From assembly GCA_025361485.1 (NCBI GenBank), contig JANYLA010000074.1, positions 1-64,000 of the forward strand: a stretch of 64,000 bases of DNA, written 5' to 3'. Under the pieces are notes generated by a model. That model searched no databases, was not told the DNA's origin, and saw only the letters and a program-made list of their open reading frames with translations. Shown here one piece after another: positions 45,075-55,386 of the stretch. How positions within the stretch are numbered: the first letter of the stretch is position 1; every line of letters begins with the position of its first letter. The position numbers and the translations under genes are program-made. This stretch comes from Bacteroidales bacterium. Lineage in GTDB: Bacteria > Bacteroidota > Bacteroidia > Bacteroidales > Tenuifilaceae.

Positions 45075-47855
45075 ATGCCCAAAAAACTACTTCTCATAGA
45101 TGCTTATGCATCAATTTACAGAGCCTACTTTGCTTTTATTAATCGTCCAATAAGAACGAGCAAAGGCCTTAATACATCGGCTATTTATGGTTTTACCAAG
45201 TTTATGCTCGATGCCATAAAGCGAATTGAGCCAACCCACGTTGCCGTTGCGTTCGACCTTTCGGGACCTACTTTTCGCACTGAACTTTTTCCTGCTTACA
45301 AAGCAAACCGACAAGAAACACCCGAGGATATTCGAACTGCCGTTCCTATCATTAAGCGGTTGCTAACCACTATGAATATTCCAATCGTAGAATTAAAAGG
45401 ATTTGAGGCGGATGATATTATTGGTGCGCTTGCTACAAAGGCCGACCCTCTAGGATTTGAAGTATTCATGTTTACCCCCGACAAGGATTATGGACAGCTG
45501 CTTTCGCCAAACGTTAAAATCATCAAACCAGGCAAAGGAGGTGCTGACCTAGAAACCATAACTGCAGAATCATTTTGCGCTGATTATAAAATAAATACAC
45601 CATCTCAGTTCATCGATATTCTCGCTCTTTGGGGGGATACCTCCGATAATATTCCGGGCGTTAAGGGCATCGGCGAAAAAACTGCTGCCGACCTAATCTC
45701 AAAATTTGGCTCCATTGATAATTTACTTCAAAACACCGATAAACTTTCGAAGGCACAAAAAATAAATGTTGAATCATCGGTTGAGCAACTGCTGCTATCA
45801 AGAACATTGGTAACTATCAAAACGGATATATGCCTCGATATTGATATCGACACGTTCATCAGAAAAGAGCCCAATAGCGTTGAATACAAAAGTATGCTCG
45901 AGGAGCTTGAGTTCAAATCAATGCTTAAAGATTTGCCAGCAAGCAAATCGGAAAAGCCTGAACCCAAAAAGGAGACCTTTGTGCAGGGGAATCTATTCGG
46001 CGAAGTTGCGACACAACCGGCAGCCCCCACTCATAGCTTAAAAACCCTCTACGATTTCAGCTTCGATTATCGGGTTGCATCAACCGTTGAAGAACGAAAA
46101 ACGCTGATTGAGGAGCTTAACAAGGCAAAAGAGTTTGCCTTTGATACCGAAACCACCGGGCTCGACCTTTTCTCTTCGCAATTGGTTGGTCTATCATTTG
46201 CAACTGCACCTTTTAAGGCGTGGTATGTTCCAATTCCTGCCGACCAAACTGAAGCAAAAAAGATTGTATTTGAATTTAAGGAAATACTTGAGAATACTGA
46301 AAAAACGCTGATTGGGCAGAATATCAAGTTTGACCTTTTGATGCTCAAAAATTACGATATCCAAATTAAAGGATTTTTGTTCGATACCATGCTTGCGCAC
46401 TATTTGGTTGAGCCTGATTTAAGGCATAACCTAAATTACCTGTCGGAGCATCTGCTCGGCTATCGACCCATTGAGATTGAGGAACTGATTGGTAAAAAGG
46501 GCGCAAAACAAATATCTATGCGAAGCGTTGAACTCGATAAAATATCGATATATGCAAGCGAGGATGCCGATTTAGCCTTTCAGCTAAAACAGATTTTGCA
46601 CAAGCGTCTTGTTGATGAGGGGTTATTTGACCTTTACAAAAACATTGAGGCACCGCTTATCGAAGTGCTAGCAGATATCGAGCGTGCAGGTGTAAAAATC
46701 AACTCACAAGACTTGAATGATTACGCAAAAACGCTGAATTTGGAACTAATCGCGCTCGACGATTCTATCAAAGAATTGTCAGGCGTTCCAGATTTGAATA
46801 TCTCATCGCCAAAGCAGCTTGGCGAAGTTCTCTTCGAGAAGCTAAAGATTGCCTCGGATGTTAAGATGACCAAAACGAAGCAGTACGCCACAGGCGAAGA
46901 TGAACTTTTAAAATATAGAGAGAACCATCCTATTATCGATAAGATATTAGAATTCCGTTCGTTAAAGAAGTTACTTTCCACTTACATTGAAGTACTTCCT
47001 CTTTTGGTAAACCAAAAAACAGGGAGAATTCATGCCTCGTTTAATCAGGCAGTTGCCTCAACAGGTCGCTTGAGTTCCAATAATCCAAATCTTCAGAATA
47101 TTCCAATTCGTGATGAGAAAGGGCGCGAAATCAGAAAGGCATTTGTCCCCTCATCCGCTGAGTATGTAATCCTTTCGGCCGACTACTCTCAGATTGAGCT
47201 AAGGTTAATGGCCCACATGAGCAAAGATGCCTCGCTACTCGAAGCCTTTCAGCAGGGTGAGGATATTCACACAGCCACTGCTGCTAAAATCTTTAAGATT
47301 CCACTAAACGAGGTAACCCGAGAGCAACGAAGCAGGGCTAAAACAGCAAACTTCGGGATGATATACGGCATTTCGGCATTCGGCTTATCGCAACGGTTAA
47401 GCATTTCGAGAACCGAAGCGAAAGACCTTATTGACGGATACTTCGGCACCTACACTGGCGTTAAGGAGTATATGGATAGCTGCGTTCGGAATGCACGCGA
47501 AAAAGGGTGGGTTGCTACCATATTTGACCGCAAAAGGTATCTAACCGATATCAACTCAAGCAATGGAACCGTAAGGGGTTTAGCAGAGCGAAATGCCATC
47601 AATGCTCCTATTCAGGGATCAGCCGCTGATGTCATTAAAATTGCCATGATTAGAATTCACAAGCAGTTTATCCAACAAAATCTCAAATCAAAGATGATTA
47701 TTCAGGTGCACGATGAGCTTGTGCTAGATGTGTTTAAACCTGAAATTGAGCAGGTCAAAGAGATTGTACATCGCGAGATGGTTAATGCAGCTCAAATATC
47801 CGTCGCCCTTGAGGTTGAAATTGGAGTTGGTGATAATTGGTTAGCGGCACATTAA
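45075..47855 (+). CDS. polA: DNA polymerase I
   Basis: A 926-residue three-domain polymerase: 5'-3' exonuclease (about 1-290, with GFEADDIIGALA), 3'-5' exonuclease (about 330-520, FDTETTGLDL retained, so proofreading is probably active), and the polymerase domain (ADYSQIELRLMAHMS and VHDELVLDV). It acts in Okazaki fragment maturation and repair. Confidence 0.97.
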   Translation: MPKKLLLIDAYASIYRAYFAFINRPIRTSKGLNTSAIYGFTKFMLDAIKRIEPTHVAVAFDLSGPTFRTELFPAYKANRQETPEDIRTAVPIIKRLLTTMNIPIVELKGFEADDIIGALATKADPLGFEVFMFTPDKDYGQLLSPNVKIIKPGKGGADLETITAESFCADYKINTPSQFIDILALWGDTSDNIPGVKGIGEKTAADLISKFGSIDNLLQNTDKLSKAQKINVESSVEQLLLSRTLVTIKTDICLDIDIDTFIRKEPNSVEYKSMLEELEFKSMLKDLPASKSEKPEPKKETFVQGNLFGEVATQPAAPTHSLKTLYDFSFDYRVASTVEERKTLIEELNKAKEFAFDTETTGLDLFSSQLVGLSFATAPFKAWYVPIPADQTEAKKIVFEFKEILENTEKTLIGQNIKFDLLMLKNYDIQIKGFLFDTMLAHYLVEPDLRHNLNYLSEHLLGYRPIEIEELIGKKGAKQISMRSVELDKISIYASEDADLAFQLKQILHKRLVDEGLFDLYKNIEAPLIEVLADIERAGVKINSQDLNDYAKTLNLELIALDDSIKELSGVPDLNISSPKQLGEVLFEKLKIASDVKMTKTKQYATGEDELLKYRENHPIIDKILEFRSLKKLLSTYIEVLPLLVNQKTGRIHASFNQAVASTGRLSSNNPNLQNIPIRDEKGREIRKAFVPSSAEYVILSADYSQIELRLMAHMSKDASLLEAFQQGEDIHTATAAKIFKIPLNEVTREQRSRAKTANFGMIYGISAFGLSQRLSISRTEAKDLIDGYFGTYTGVKEYMDSCVRNAREKGWVATIFDRKRYLTDINSSNGTVRGLAERNAINAPIQGSAADVIKIAMIRIHKQFIQQNLKSKMIIQVHDELVLDVFKPEIEQVKEIVHREMVNAAQISVALEVEIGVGDNWLAAH

Positions 47856-47873
47856 TATACTTGACAGGAAGAG

Positions 47874-48836
47874 TTATAACCAAAGAATTACATTTTCTAA
47901 AAAGATGTAAAGTAAAGGCAAGGTAATAATACTAAACAGGGTTGAGACGAATAGGTTGCTTGCTGCTAGGTGGTAATCGCCACCATATCGTCGGGTCATT
48001 ACCACAATAATTGTTTGGCATGGCATACCAGCCTGCATAACAAGCACGAATAGAGCTTCGCGGGCAACATCAAGATGCAGAATTCTTATCAAAAAGATGT
48101 AAATAAAGCTTAGGATTACTGGAGCTAGTAAAAGCTTATTAAAGCTAACAATAAATACGCTAACAATTCTAAAAGCCTTTTTAATATTCATCCCAGCAAG
48201 CAGCGCGCCAATATATACCATCGAAAGAGGGCTAGTACACTTACCTAATCCTGAAAAGGCATCAACAATAAATTTAGGTAGTTCAATCCTCGAAACAAGA
48301 ACTAGCGAACCAAGAACAATTGCCCCTGTGTTGGCATTGAGCAAACTCTTCCATCCCGATTTTTGCGTTCCTGAGCTTAAACGATAAACACCATAAGTGA
48401 AAGTTAAAGAATTAGATGCTAATTGATATACTGCGGCATAAAAAACACCGATACCACCAGGAAAAAGCGCGTCGAATAGAGGAAATCCTAAAAAGACAAT
48501 ATTTCCAAACATGGTATGCAAGGTATGCACCATTTCTTGAGGCTTACCGAGTTTTTGAAGACGAGATGATATTGCACCGGTAAGGTAAAGAAAGCCGAGG
48601 TTTACGAATGCAAGGGTAAATACAAATAGCCCATTCTTAAAAAGCTTAATATCAAACTCTAGGTGCGAAAAGGTTGAAAAAATAAGAAACGGTAAGGTTA
48701 TATCAATAATTATTCGAGCAAGAAAGTCCTTTGATTCATCGGTCAATATTTTTCGTTTGGATGCCACGGCACCAACCATCATTAAAAGGCCAAAAATTAA
48801 AAGCTGATTGATAATTATACCCGTTGCCATAAACAT
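47874..48836 (-). CDS. AEC-family transporter
   Basis: A 320-residue membrane protein with ten helices in two halves, of the auxin efflux carrier family. Family landmarks are the broken helices MFGNIVFLGFP and the late MQAGMPCQTIIVV. Bacterial members move malate, malonate or other organic acids. Substrate unknown. It converges on polA. Confidence 0.85.
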   Translation of the reverse strand: MFMATGIIINQLLIFGLLMMVGAVASKRKILTDESKDFLARIIIDITLPFLIFSTFSHLEFDIKLFKNGLFVFTLAFVNLGFLYLTGAISSRLQKLGKPQEMVHTLHTMFGNIVFLGFPLFDALFPGGIGVFYAAVYQLASNSLTFTYGVYRLSSGTQKSGWKSLLNANTGAIVLGSLVLVSRIELPKFIVDAFSGLGKCTSPLSMVYIGALLAGMNIKKAFRIVSVFIVSFNKLLLAPVILSFIYIFLIRILHLDVAREALFVLVMQAGMPCQTIIVVMTRRYGGDYHLAASNLFVSTLFSIITLPLLYIFLENVILWL

Positions 48837-49155
48837 TTTGTTGCCACAAAGGTATAAATGATTTTATGGAACAAAACCATAAATCAACGCTTAATCATAA
48901 TATTTAGGAAGTAGATGTAAATCATTGCAAAAAATTTTGAAAAAAAAATAATTTTTCCAAAATTGCCAAAAATTGATAGCCACAAACAACATTATAGCAA
49001 ATCGCTTTTATTCGAACAAAAAGGAATTAGATACAAAAAAATCTGCAAATTCGTCCTTCAGAAAAACCAAAGACCTAAATTACCCAACCAGAATATTCAC
49101 AAAATCAATTAAATTAAAAACTTAATTTTAAACACCGTTTCTAATTACCCCAGAA
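48837..49155. other. AT-rich intergenic region
   Basis: About 320 bases with long A and T runs. I see no consensus promoter, hairpin, RNA or ORF that I can support. Confidence 0.4.
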
Positions 49156-49368
49156 ATGAAATCAAGAAAGGAAATTCAAAAGCCCGTAAGTGCTAATTAC
49201 GGTTCAGAAGAGCTGAAAAGGGCTAAAAAGCTTACACCCGTGAAAAAGGAGAAGAATCAGAAGCAATCGTTGATTCAAGAGATTGATGAGTTTGAAGACA
49301 TCGACATGGATTTCAAAGACGAGGAATTTGATGAGGACTACTATGATGATGAGGAAGAAGAAGATTAG
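49156..49368 (+). CDS. Small bipolar acidic protein, unknown function
   Basis: A 70-residue protein. The first 40 residues are basic and Lys-rich; the last 30 are almost all Asp, Glu and Tyr, ending in DDEEEED. It has no membrane segment or Cys and is probably disordered. A strong terminator lies 30 bases downstream, supporting a real monocistronic gene. Acidic tails of this type occur in nucleic-acid-associated proteins, but I do not recognise it. Confidence 0.65.
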   Translation: MKSRKEIQKPVSANYGSEELKRAKKLTPVKKEKNQKQSLIQEIDEFEDIDMDFKDEEFDEDYYDDEEEED

Positions 49369-49398
49369 TTAATAAATTGGCTTTGACTCAAAGCACCG

Positions 49399-49422
49399 AA
49401 TGCCCCTGCTAGGGGCATTTTT
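49399..49422 (+). terminator. Terminator of the small acidic protein gene
   Basis: Perfect 8-base stem AATGCCCC / GGGGCATT with a 5-base loop, followed by T residues. It contains the ATG at 49400, arguing against that as the start of the next ORF. Confidence 0.85.
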
Positions 49423-49498
49423 CATTTTTTATAAAAACCGATTAAACAATTGCATTTCAATTCGATCTTACATATATTGTAGCATAAATATAACTCTT

Positions 49499-52072
49499 AT
49501 GTTTAGGTTTTTTCTTTCCTCATATAGTAAAGCCCTTTCCTCTTTTAATTTTATTCTGTTTTTGTTTATCTCGTCAACAGCAAATATTAAGGCAGATATC
49601 ATATATAGCCCCGACAGCATAAATAAGGTATTAAGTCAATCATCTGATTCAACCAGATTAGAACTACTTTTAAAATCAGCAAATGACTTTAACAACTCCA
49701 ATACCAATCTTTCAATTGAATACGCTAAAATTGCAATCGCCTTAGCTGAAAAACTAAAGAATCCTCAAAAACAGGTTGATGCAGAACTAATTATTGGAAA
49801 GGCGCTTTTCCTTAAAGGAGAATATACAAAAGCGATTGAACAGCTTGAGAACGCTCAATTACAAACACTCGCGATAGATGATAGTATCAATCTAATAGAT
49901 ATCTTTAGAATCTATTCATTAGTTTACACTAGAATAGGGGATTTTAAAAAAGCTTTAGAATATTCTGAAAAAGGATTCAACCTCATTGGAAAACTAAAAC
50001 AACAGGATAAACTAGCTGATATCGTTCGCGAAACGGGAAACATTTACTATTCTTTTGGTGAATATAAAATTGCACTAGATTTTTACGAGAAAAGTTTTAC
50101 CAACAGTCAGACAAAAAACGACCAAATCGTTATGGCTAAAGCCTTAAACAATATTGGTCAGGTCTACATCGATTTAGCTCAATACTCAAAAGCATTAGAT
50201 TATCTTAATCGATCTCTTGTAATAAAAAACAAATTTGACAATACGCTAAGTTACACAATCACTTTGCACAACATTGGAACAATCTATTTTAGACAAAAAG
50301 ATTACCCTAAAGCAATTAACTACTTTAAACAGTCCAACAGTATTTATACAAAGATTAATTATGTAGCTGGTATTTCTGACTCTTATCAATATCTTGGTCG
50401 CTCTTATCTTAAAACCAAACAATATCAATTATCTGAGGAGTCTTTCACAAAAGCATTGGCTTTAGCGAAAAAAGCCCGTATTAAACCATTAATGGTAACA
50501 ATATATTCAGGTTTATCAGAGCTTTATTCAGAAACAGGAAGGTTTAACGATGCTTTCTTTTCTTTATCCAAGAGCAAGGAAATTAACGATTCCGTTTTTA
50601 GCGAAGAAAGACGAAATCTTCTAATGGAACTAGATGCAAAATATAACCTACAGGCTAAGGAAAAACAAATAAACCTTCTTTCAAAAGAACAAGAAATTGA
50701 AAATATACAACGAAAAAAATTAGTGATTTGGAACATCCTACTAGCTTTCGCTGCATTTTTTTTAATCCTTATAATATACTTGATATACAGCAGGATGCGG
50801 TTCAGGGGAAAGATTAACCGCCAACTTCTTGAAGAAATTAATCAGCGAAAAATAGTTGAAGAGGAACTACATCGACATCAGGATCATCTGGAGGCTATTG
50901 TTGAGGATAGGACTAAAGATTTAAAAATTGCAAAGGATAAAGCTGAAGAATCTGATATGCTTAAAACAGCATTTCTAGCTAATATGTCGCACGAAATACG
51001 AACGCCAATGAATGCGATTATAGGCTTTTCAAACCTTCTCCTTGAAAAAGAAACATCTGAAAATGAAAGAAAAGATTATGTGAGACAAATTAGCTCCAAT
51101 TCCGATATATTAATGAACCTAATAAACGATATCATTGACATATCAATGATAGAATCGGGTCAAATAAAAATTAATAAATCGGAAGTTTGTTTGGCTGAAG
51201 TCATTCATGATCTTTCGGCATTATTCGAGCAGGAAAAACATAAAATAAACAAGGGGCATATAAGTATTTCCTTGGACTACGATCAAAATCTAAATAAACT
51301 TTTAATTATAGCCGATATCAATAGGCTCAAGCAAGTGTTGTCAAATTTGATATCTAATGCATTAAAGTTTACACACCAAGGATCCATTGTAATCGGTTTT
51401 AAACAGAGTAATGCGCATAAAATTATCTTTTTTGTTAGAGATTCGGGTATCGGGATTGCGCCCTCTCATCAGGAAGCAATTTTCGAAAGGTTTAGTAAGT
51501 TTAACTCTGAGTGCGAAACAATGCTTTTTCCGGGAACCGGTTTAGGTTTAACAATTTGTCGAGAACTTATTCAATTAATGGGTGGAAATATTTGGTTCGA
51601 ATCGGAAATAAATAAAGGATCAACCTTTTTCTTTACTCTGCCGTACCTAAGTCTTAATGAATCGCATGAATTTGAGGAGACTCGCTCGTCCGAATCAACA
51701 CCAGGACTTGATTTCAAAGGAAAAACAATTATTGTCGCCGAAGATGTAATCTCTAACTTCAAGCTAATTAAGGCTTTTTTAAAACTGGCAAATGTAAATC
51801 TTCTATGGGCAAAAGATGGAAAAGAGGTAATAGATATGCTCGAACTCCATACTGTAGATTTAATACTAATGGATATTCAAATGCCTGTTATGGATGGCAT
51901 TCTTACAACAATCCAAATTAGGGGAAAAGGAAATAACACTCCTATTATAATTCAAACTGCATATGCTCTAAACAACGAGAAAGATAAATGTTTCGCAGTT
52001 GGATGCAACGATTATATTACAAAACCTATTAATAAAGAGGAGCTACTAATTAAAATGTCAAAATATATTTAA
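49499..52072 (+). CDS. Hybrid histidine kinase with TPR sensor region
   Basis: An 857-residue protein. A signal or anchor sequence (about 1-28) precedes TPR repeats (about 60-350, each near 40 residues), a transmembrane helix (about 395-418), a short coiled coil, HisKA (SHEIRTPMNAIIGFSNLL), HATPase_c (GTGLGLTIC) and a C-terminal receiver with LILMDIQMPVMDG and the TKPIN lysine. The TPRs are probably periplasmic. The ATG at 49499 is chosen because the upstream in-frame ATG lies in a terminator. No partner regulator is next to it. Confidence 0.88.
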   Translation: MFRFFLSSYSKALSSFNFILFLFISSTANIKADIIYSPDSINKVLSQSSDSTRLELLLKSANDFNNSNTNLSIEYAKIAIALAEKLKNPQKQVDAELIIGKALFLKGEYTKAIEQLENAQLQTLAIDDSINLIDIFRIYSLVYTRIGDFKKALEYSEKGFNLIGKLKQQDKLADIVRETGNIYYSFGEYKIALDFYEKSFTNSQTKNDQIVMAKALNNIGQVYIDLAQYSKALDYLNRSLVIKNKFDNTLSYTITLHNIGTIYFRQKDYPKAINYFKQSNSIYTKINYVAGISDSYQYLGRSYLKTKQYQLSEESFTKALALAKKARIKPLMVTIYSGLSELYSETGRFNDAFFSLSKSKEINDSVFSEERRNLLMELDAKYNLQAKEKQINLLSKEQEIENIQRKKLVIWNILLAFAAFFLILIIYLIYSRMRFRGKINRQLLEEINQRKIVEEELHRHQDHLEAIVEDRTKDLKIAKDKAEESDMLKTAFLANMSHEIRTPMNAIIGFSNLLLEKETSENERKDYVRQISSNSDILMNLINDIIDISMIESGQIKINKSEVCLAEVIHDLSALFEQEKHKINKGHISISLDYDQNLNKLLIIADINRLKQVLSNLISNALKFTHQGSIVIGFKQSNAHKIIFFVRDSGIGIAPSHQEAIFERFSKFNSECETMLFPGTGLGLTICRELIQLMGGNIWFESEINKGSTFFFTLPYLSLNESHEFEETRSSESTPGLDFKGKTIIVAEDVISNFKLIKAFLKLANVNLLWAKDGKEVIDMLELHTVDLILMDIQMPVMDGILTTIQIRGKGNNTPIIIQTAYALNNEKDKCFAVGCNDYITKPINKEELLIKMSKYI

Positions 52073-52076
52073 GATT

Positions 52077-52592
52077 TTACTCTTCTATGTTTTTGGTTTT
52101 ATCCTTTTTCCCCTTAATTACCCACTTGTCCTTAACATAAACTTGCCTTTCAATAGTTTGATCAAGGGAGATAAAGGTCTCAGTGTTTGCAATTCCGGGT
52201 ATATTTTGTATTTCCCTAACAAGAACATCCATAAGATGCTCATTATCCCTACAAAATATTTTTAGCAAAAGAGCAAAAGAGCCAGTTATAAAATGACATT
52301 CAACAACCTCAGGCATTAATTTGAGTGCCTCGATTACACCATGGTACTGATTTGATGCCGAAAATTGCACACCAACAAAAGCACAAACATCATAACCCAA
52401 AGCTTTGGGTTTGACATTCATCCTAGAACCGGCAATAATACCGGCATCTTCCATTTTCTTAACTCGTTGATGAATTGCAGCACCAGATATTCTACATTCA
52501 CGTGCAATTTCTAAAAAAGGCATTCTTGCATTCTTAACCAAATAGGATAATATCTTTTGGTCAATAGCATCTACTTGATAATGGTCTGCCAT
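52077..52592 (-). CDS. Lrp/AsnC-family regulator
   Basis: A 171-residue regulator with an N-terminal HTH (IDQKILSYLVKNARMPFLEIA) and a C-terminal RAM ligand-binding domain (GVQFSASNQYHGVIEALK; HFITGSFALLLKIFC). It senses amino acids. It lies downstream of the aminomutase/ligase/GNAT genes on the same strand but behind a terminator; it may regulate them. Confidence 0.88.
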   Translation of the reverse strand: MADHYQVDAIDQKILSYLVKNARMPFLEIARECRISGAAIHQRVKKMEDAGIIAGSRMNVKPKALGYDVCAFVGVQFSASNQYHGVIEALKLMPEVVECHFITGSFALLLKIFCRDNEHLMDVLVREIQNIPGIANTETFISLDQTIERQVYVKDKWVIKGKKDKTKNIEE

Positions 52593-52743
52593 TTTAATTA
52601 CGATTTAAAATATTATTGACTATAAAAATAATGATTTGTAAGATAAAATATATGTAAATGTACGAAATTTTTTATCTGCTATTTTCAAATTATTTGTTTA
52701 CGTTTCGTATTACAAATAAAAGCTATATCTGCAAACAATTAAA

Positions 52744-52772
52744 AAAGCCATATCAATAAATGATATGGCTTT
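52744..52772 (-). terminator. Terminator of the GNAT operon
   Basis: Perfect 12-base stem AAAGCCATATCA / TGATATGGCTTT with a 5-base loop; the minus strand continues into TTT. It is 24 bases after the GNAT stop. Confidence 0.85.
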
Positions 52773-52796
52773 ACTTCCTAACAAAAGGTTATATTT

Positions 52797-53279
52797 CTAT
52801 AAATGTTTAGAATATATTATTTTATCATCATTTAAGTCATAAAAATCTTTAAGCACTGCCTCTTTAAAATATTCGTGTTTTTCATAAAACCCCTGAGTTG
52901 GAATATAAAGAGGTTTCGAGGAGGTTTCGATGTATAATACTCGGCCACCCATTGATTTTACCTTCTTTTCGGTTTCTTTCAGAATTAGCGATCCTACTCC
53001 CTTTCCTCTGTAATCATCATGGGTTGCAATCCAGTAAAGATCGTAGCTGTTCTTTGTGCAAGCAATGGTACCATAGCAAGCGTATGAGATGGTCCGTTCA
53101 CCATCCATTGCGAAAACAAAAAAGTAGCTGCTTTCATCGCCTTTATCTATTGCCTCCTCAACAAGTTCTAGGGCTACAGGAATTTCATGATCCTGAAAGA
53201 AACCCGATGAATGTATGATTTCTCGAACCCTTTCTACATCATCGGCTAATGGTTCAAACCTTAAAGTATAGCTGCTCAT
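52797..53279 (-). CDS. GNAT N-acetyltransferase
   Basis: A 160-residue GNAT with the acetyl-CoA-binding loop DDYRGKGVGSLIL (about residues 93-105) and GFYEKHEYFKEAVLKDFY near the end. Its ATG overlaps the ATP-grasp stop by four bases (ATGA). It would acetylate an amine, plausibly on the product of the two ligases or on beta-lysine, as AblB does with a different, longer enzyme. Confidence 0.82.
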   Translation of the reverse strand: MSSYTLRFEPLADDVERVREIIHSSGFFQDHEIPVALELVEEAIDKGDESSYFFVFAMDGERTISYACYGTIACTKNSYDLYWIATHDDYRGKGVGSLILKETEKKVKSMGGRVLYIETSSKPLYIPTQGFYEKHEYFKEAVLKDFYDLNDDKIIYSKHL

Positions 53280-54265
53280 AGTTTCAGTTTTTTAGATGGA
53301 ATATCATTTATAATTCTTTCTATAGCTTCGCTAAAATCAATACCCGCTCTTTCACAAGCGGCATAAAATCCTCCGCTGTGCGAAATACAAGGGTTAACAT
53401 TTATTTCAAGAACCCAGGGGTTGCCATCTTTATCGACTCTATAATCGACTCGAGCATAACCATTCAATCTGAATACATCCCAACATCTACGGTTTAAATC
53501 GGTTAACTTTTTCAATAAGATTTCATCGCTTGAATTCATTTCAAATGTACGACGAGTATTGTTGTACTCAAAACTATCCTCAATCCATTTTGAGGCATAG
53601 CCCATGATTTTTGGTTTATCGCCTTCATAGCCATCAAAAAGAATTTCGGCATGGGGTAAAACCGTTGGACCGTTCTTACCAGCGAGGATTGAAATATTAA
53701 ACTCTCGCCCATCGATAAACTCTTCAATAAAATGAGTTGCCGGATTAAGTTCTTTAACTGCTTTCTCTAAACCAGCTTCGTGCCACCAAAAAACACAATG
53801 TTCATCTAAACCTAAAGAGCCATCCTCCCAAATAGGCTTAACAATGTACCTTTTCCCATTCTCAGGTTTAAATTCGCCCTCTCCATGATACCAATTCGCA
53901 GTTGGAACACCACCATTCTTCATTCTCTCCTTGGCTAGGGTTTTTGAGGATGTAATAAAAATCGTTTCTAAGGTTCCTCCGGTAAAAGGAATTTTTAATG
54001 AATTTAGTAGAGCTGGTGCGAGAAAAATCAAGTCTCCTTTATTGTCTACACCCTCAACTAGGTTAAAAACAAAATCGGGTTTTACTCTAAGGAGCTCCTC
54101 CTCAACCTTCTTAAGATTTAGAGAGAATGTTTGTTTAGTATAAGTTATTCCGAGCTTGTCAAAATTTTCTGCAACGATATTTACCTGTTCAAGCACATCT
54201 GCTTCATCAGGTCCAGCGTTCTCAGAAAGCTCGTTGTATAAAATTACTGCCTTTAATTTGCTCAT
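53276..54265 (-). CDS. ATP-grasp ligase, D-Ala-D-Ala ligase-like (first)
   Basis: A 329-residue ATP-grasp ligase. VKPIWEDGSLGLDE is the ATP-binding segment, EEFIDGREFNISIL follows, and the Mg-binding site is VLEINVNPCIS. It joins a carboxylate to an amine through an acyl phosphate. The real Ddl is normally in a cell-wall cluster, so this is probably a paralog with another substrate. It is six bases after its neighbour paralog. Confidence 0.8.
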   Translation of the reverse strand: MSKLKAVILYNELSENAGPDEADVLEQVNIVAENFDKLGITYTKQTFSLNLKKVEEELLRVKPDFVFNLVEGVDNKGDLIFLAPALLNSLKIPFTGGTLETIFITSSKTLAKERMKNGGVPTANWYHGEGEFKPENGKRYIVKPIWEDGSLGLDEHCVFWWHEAGLEKAVKELNPATHFIEEFIDGREFNISILAGKNGPTVLPHAEILFDGYEGDKPKIMGYASKWIEDSFEYNNTRRTFEMNSSDEILLKKLTDLNRRCWDVFRLNGYARVDYRVDKDGNPWVLEINVNPCISHSGGFYAACERAGIDFSEAIERIINDIPSKKLKL

Positions 54266-54271
54266 ATTGTA

Positions 54272-55249
54272 TTAGTTGATACGTTTTAACGCTGATTTCA
54301 TAATCAAATCGATTAGCTGAATATAGGTTATTCCGTTTTTCCCAGCAAGCATAGGGAGATCGGAGTGCTCAGGATTTATCCCTGCTAAGGGATTAACCTC
54401 GATAAAGTTTGGAACTCTATTTGCGTCCATCTTTAGGTCAACCCTACCACCATCTCGACATCCAAGGGTTCTCCATGCGCTAAGCGCAACCTCAATGCAT
54501 TTTTTTTCAATATCTCCTGTGGCCATCGTATACTCAACAATGCCCTTCCAATTCTCTTTGGTGTGATATGAATATGTACTCTCCTTGGCCCTTTCGGTGA
54601 TAATAATCTCCATCGCACCAATCACTCTTGCATCGTCGCCGGTTCCAACAACGCCTACAGTAAACTCTCGACCAGGTAAATACTCTTCAATGAGCACAGG
54701 TTGCTTAAAGCGTTCCAAAAGTTCAAAACAAAGATTCTCTAGTTCATCTTTTGAATTAACTTTGGAGCGACTATCGATTCCTTTTCCTGTACCTTCCGCA
54801 ACCGGTTTTGCAAATAGAGGATAACTAAGATTCACATTAGCCAAATCAGACTGCTTTTCTACAATAATAAAATTAGCTGTTGGAATTTTACAATCTCTTA
54901 TTACCCTCTTTGTTAATCCCTTATGCAGTGTTAATGAAAGCACTAGAGGATCTGAAAACACATACGGAATTTGATATACATCCAACAAAGCAGGAACTTG
55001 AGCTTCTCTTCCTATACCGTACATTCCTTCAGCAATATTAAACACTAGATCCCATCTAGTTCCCACATGCAGGGCTTTTATTAAAGCCTTTACATTTCCA
55101 ATGCGCTGTGTTTTATATCCTAACTCCGTTAATGTATTTTCAACAGAACTAATAGTTATTTCAGAATCAAATTCAGCAGTTTCTTCCTCGGAATAACCCT
55201 CTTTCAAATAGTCGCTGCGCAAATCGTATGTTAGACCAACTGTTATCAT
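54272..55249 (-). CDS. ATP-grasp ligase, D-Ala-D-Ala ligase-like (second)
   Basis: A 325-residue paralog of the preceding ligase, with FAKPVAEGTGKGI, EEYLPGREFTVGVVG and the metal site FIEVNPLAGINPEHSD. The two differ in most active-site flanking residues, so they likely perform two successive ligations. Transcribed first of the three-gene unit behind kamA. Confidence 0.8.
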   Translation of the reverse strand: MITVGLTYDLRSDYLKEGYSEEETAEFDSEITISSVENTLTELGYKTQRIGNVKALIKALHVGTRWDLVFNIAEGMYGIGREAQVPALLDVYQIPYVFSDPLVLSLTLHKGLTKRVIRDCKIPTANFIIVEKQSDLANVNLSYPLFAKPVAEGTGKGIDSRSKVNSKDELENLCFELLERFKQPVLIEEYLPGREFTVGVVGTGDDARVIGAMEIIITERAKESTYSYHTKENWKGIVEYTMATGDIEKKCIEVALSAWRTLGCRDGGRVDLKMDANRVPNFIEVNPLAGINPEHSDLPMLAGKNGITYIQLIDLIMKSALKRIN

Positions 55250-55326
55250 ATTATATAATGATTATCTGATTATTATATTTCGAAAATATTATCCCTATTT
55301 AAAAAATATCGAATTTATAAAAAGTA

Positions 55327-55367
55327 ACCCCATTCGGTATGCACAAAATGCATATTACGAATGGGGT
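55327..55367 (-). terminator. Large hairpin between kamA and the ligase genes
   Basis: Outer stem ACCCCATTCG (55327-55336) / CGAATGGGGT (55358-55367), inner stem TATGCA (55338-55343) / TGCATA (55349-55354), loop CAAAA. The minus strand continues into ACTTTTTATAAA, so it may end kamA transcription or attenuate the ligase genes. Confidence 0.65.
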
Positions 55368-55386
55368 GGGGTTTATCTATGTATAG

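Noticed and set aside
49400..49498. Upstream ATG of the hybrid kinase
   Set aside because: It lies within the stem of a strong terminator, and the added residues have no signal-like character.
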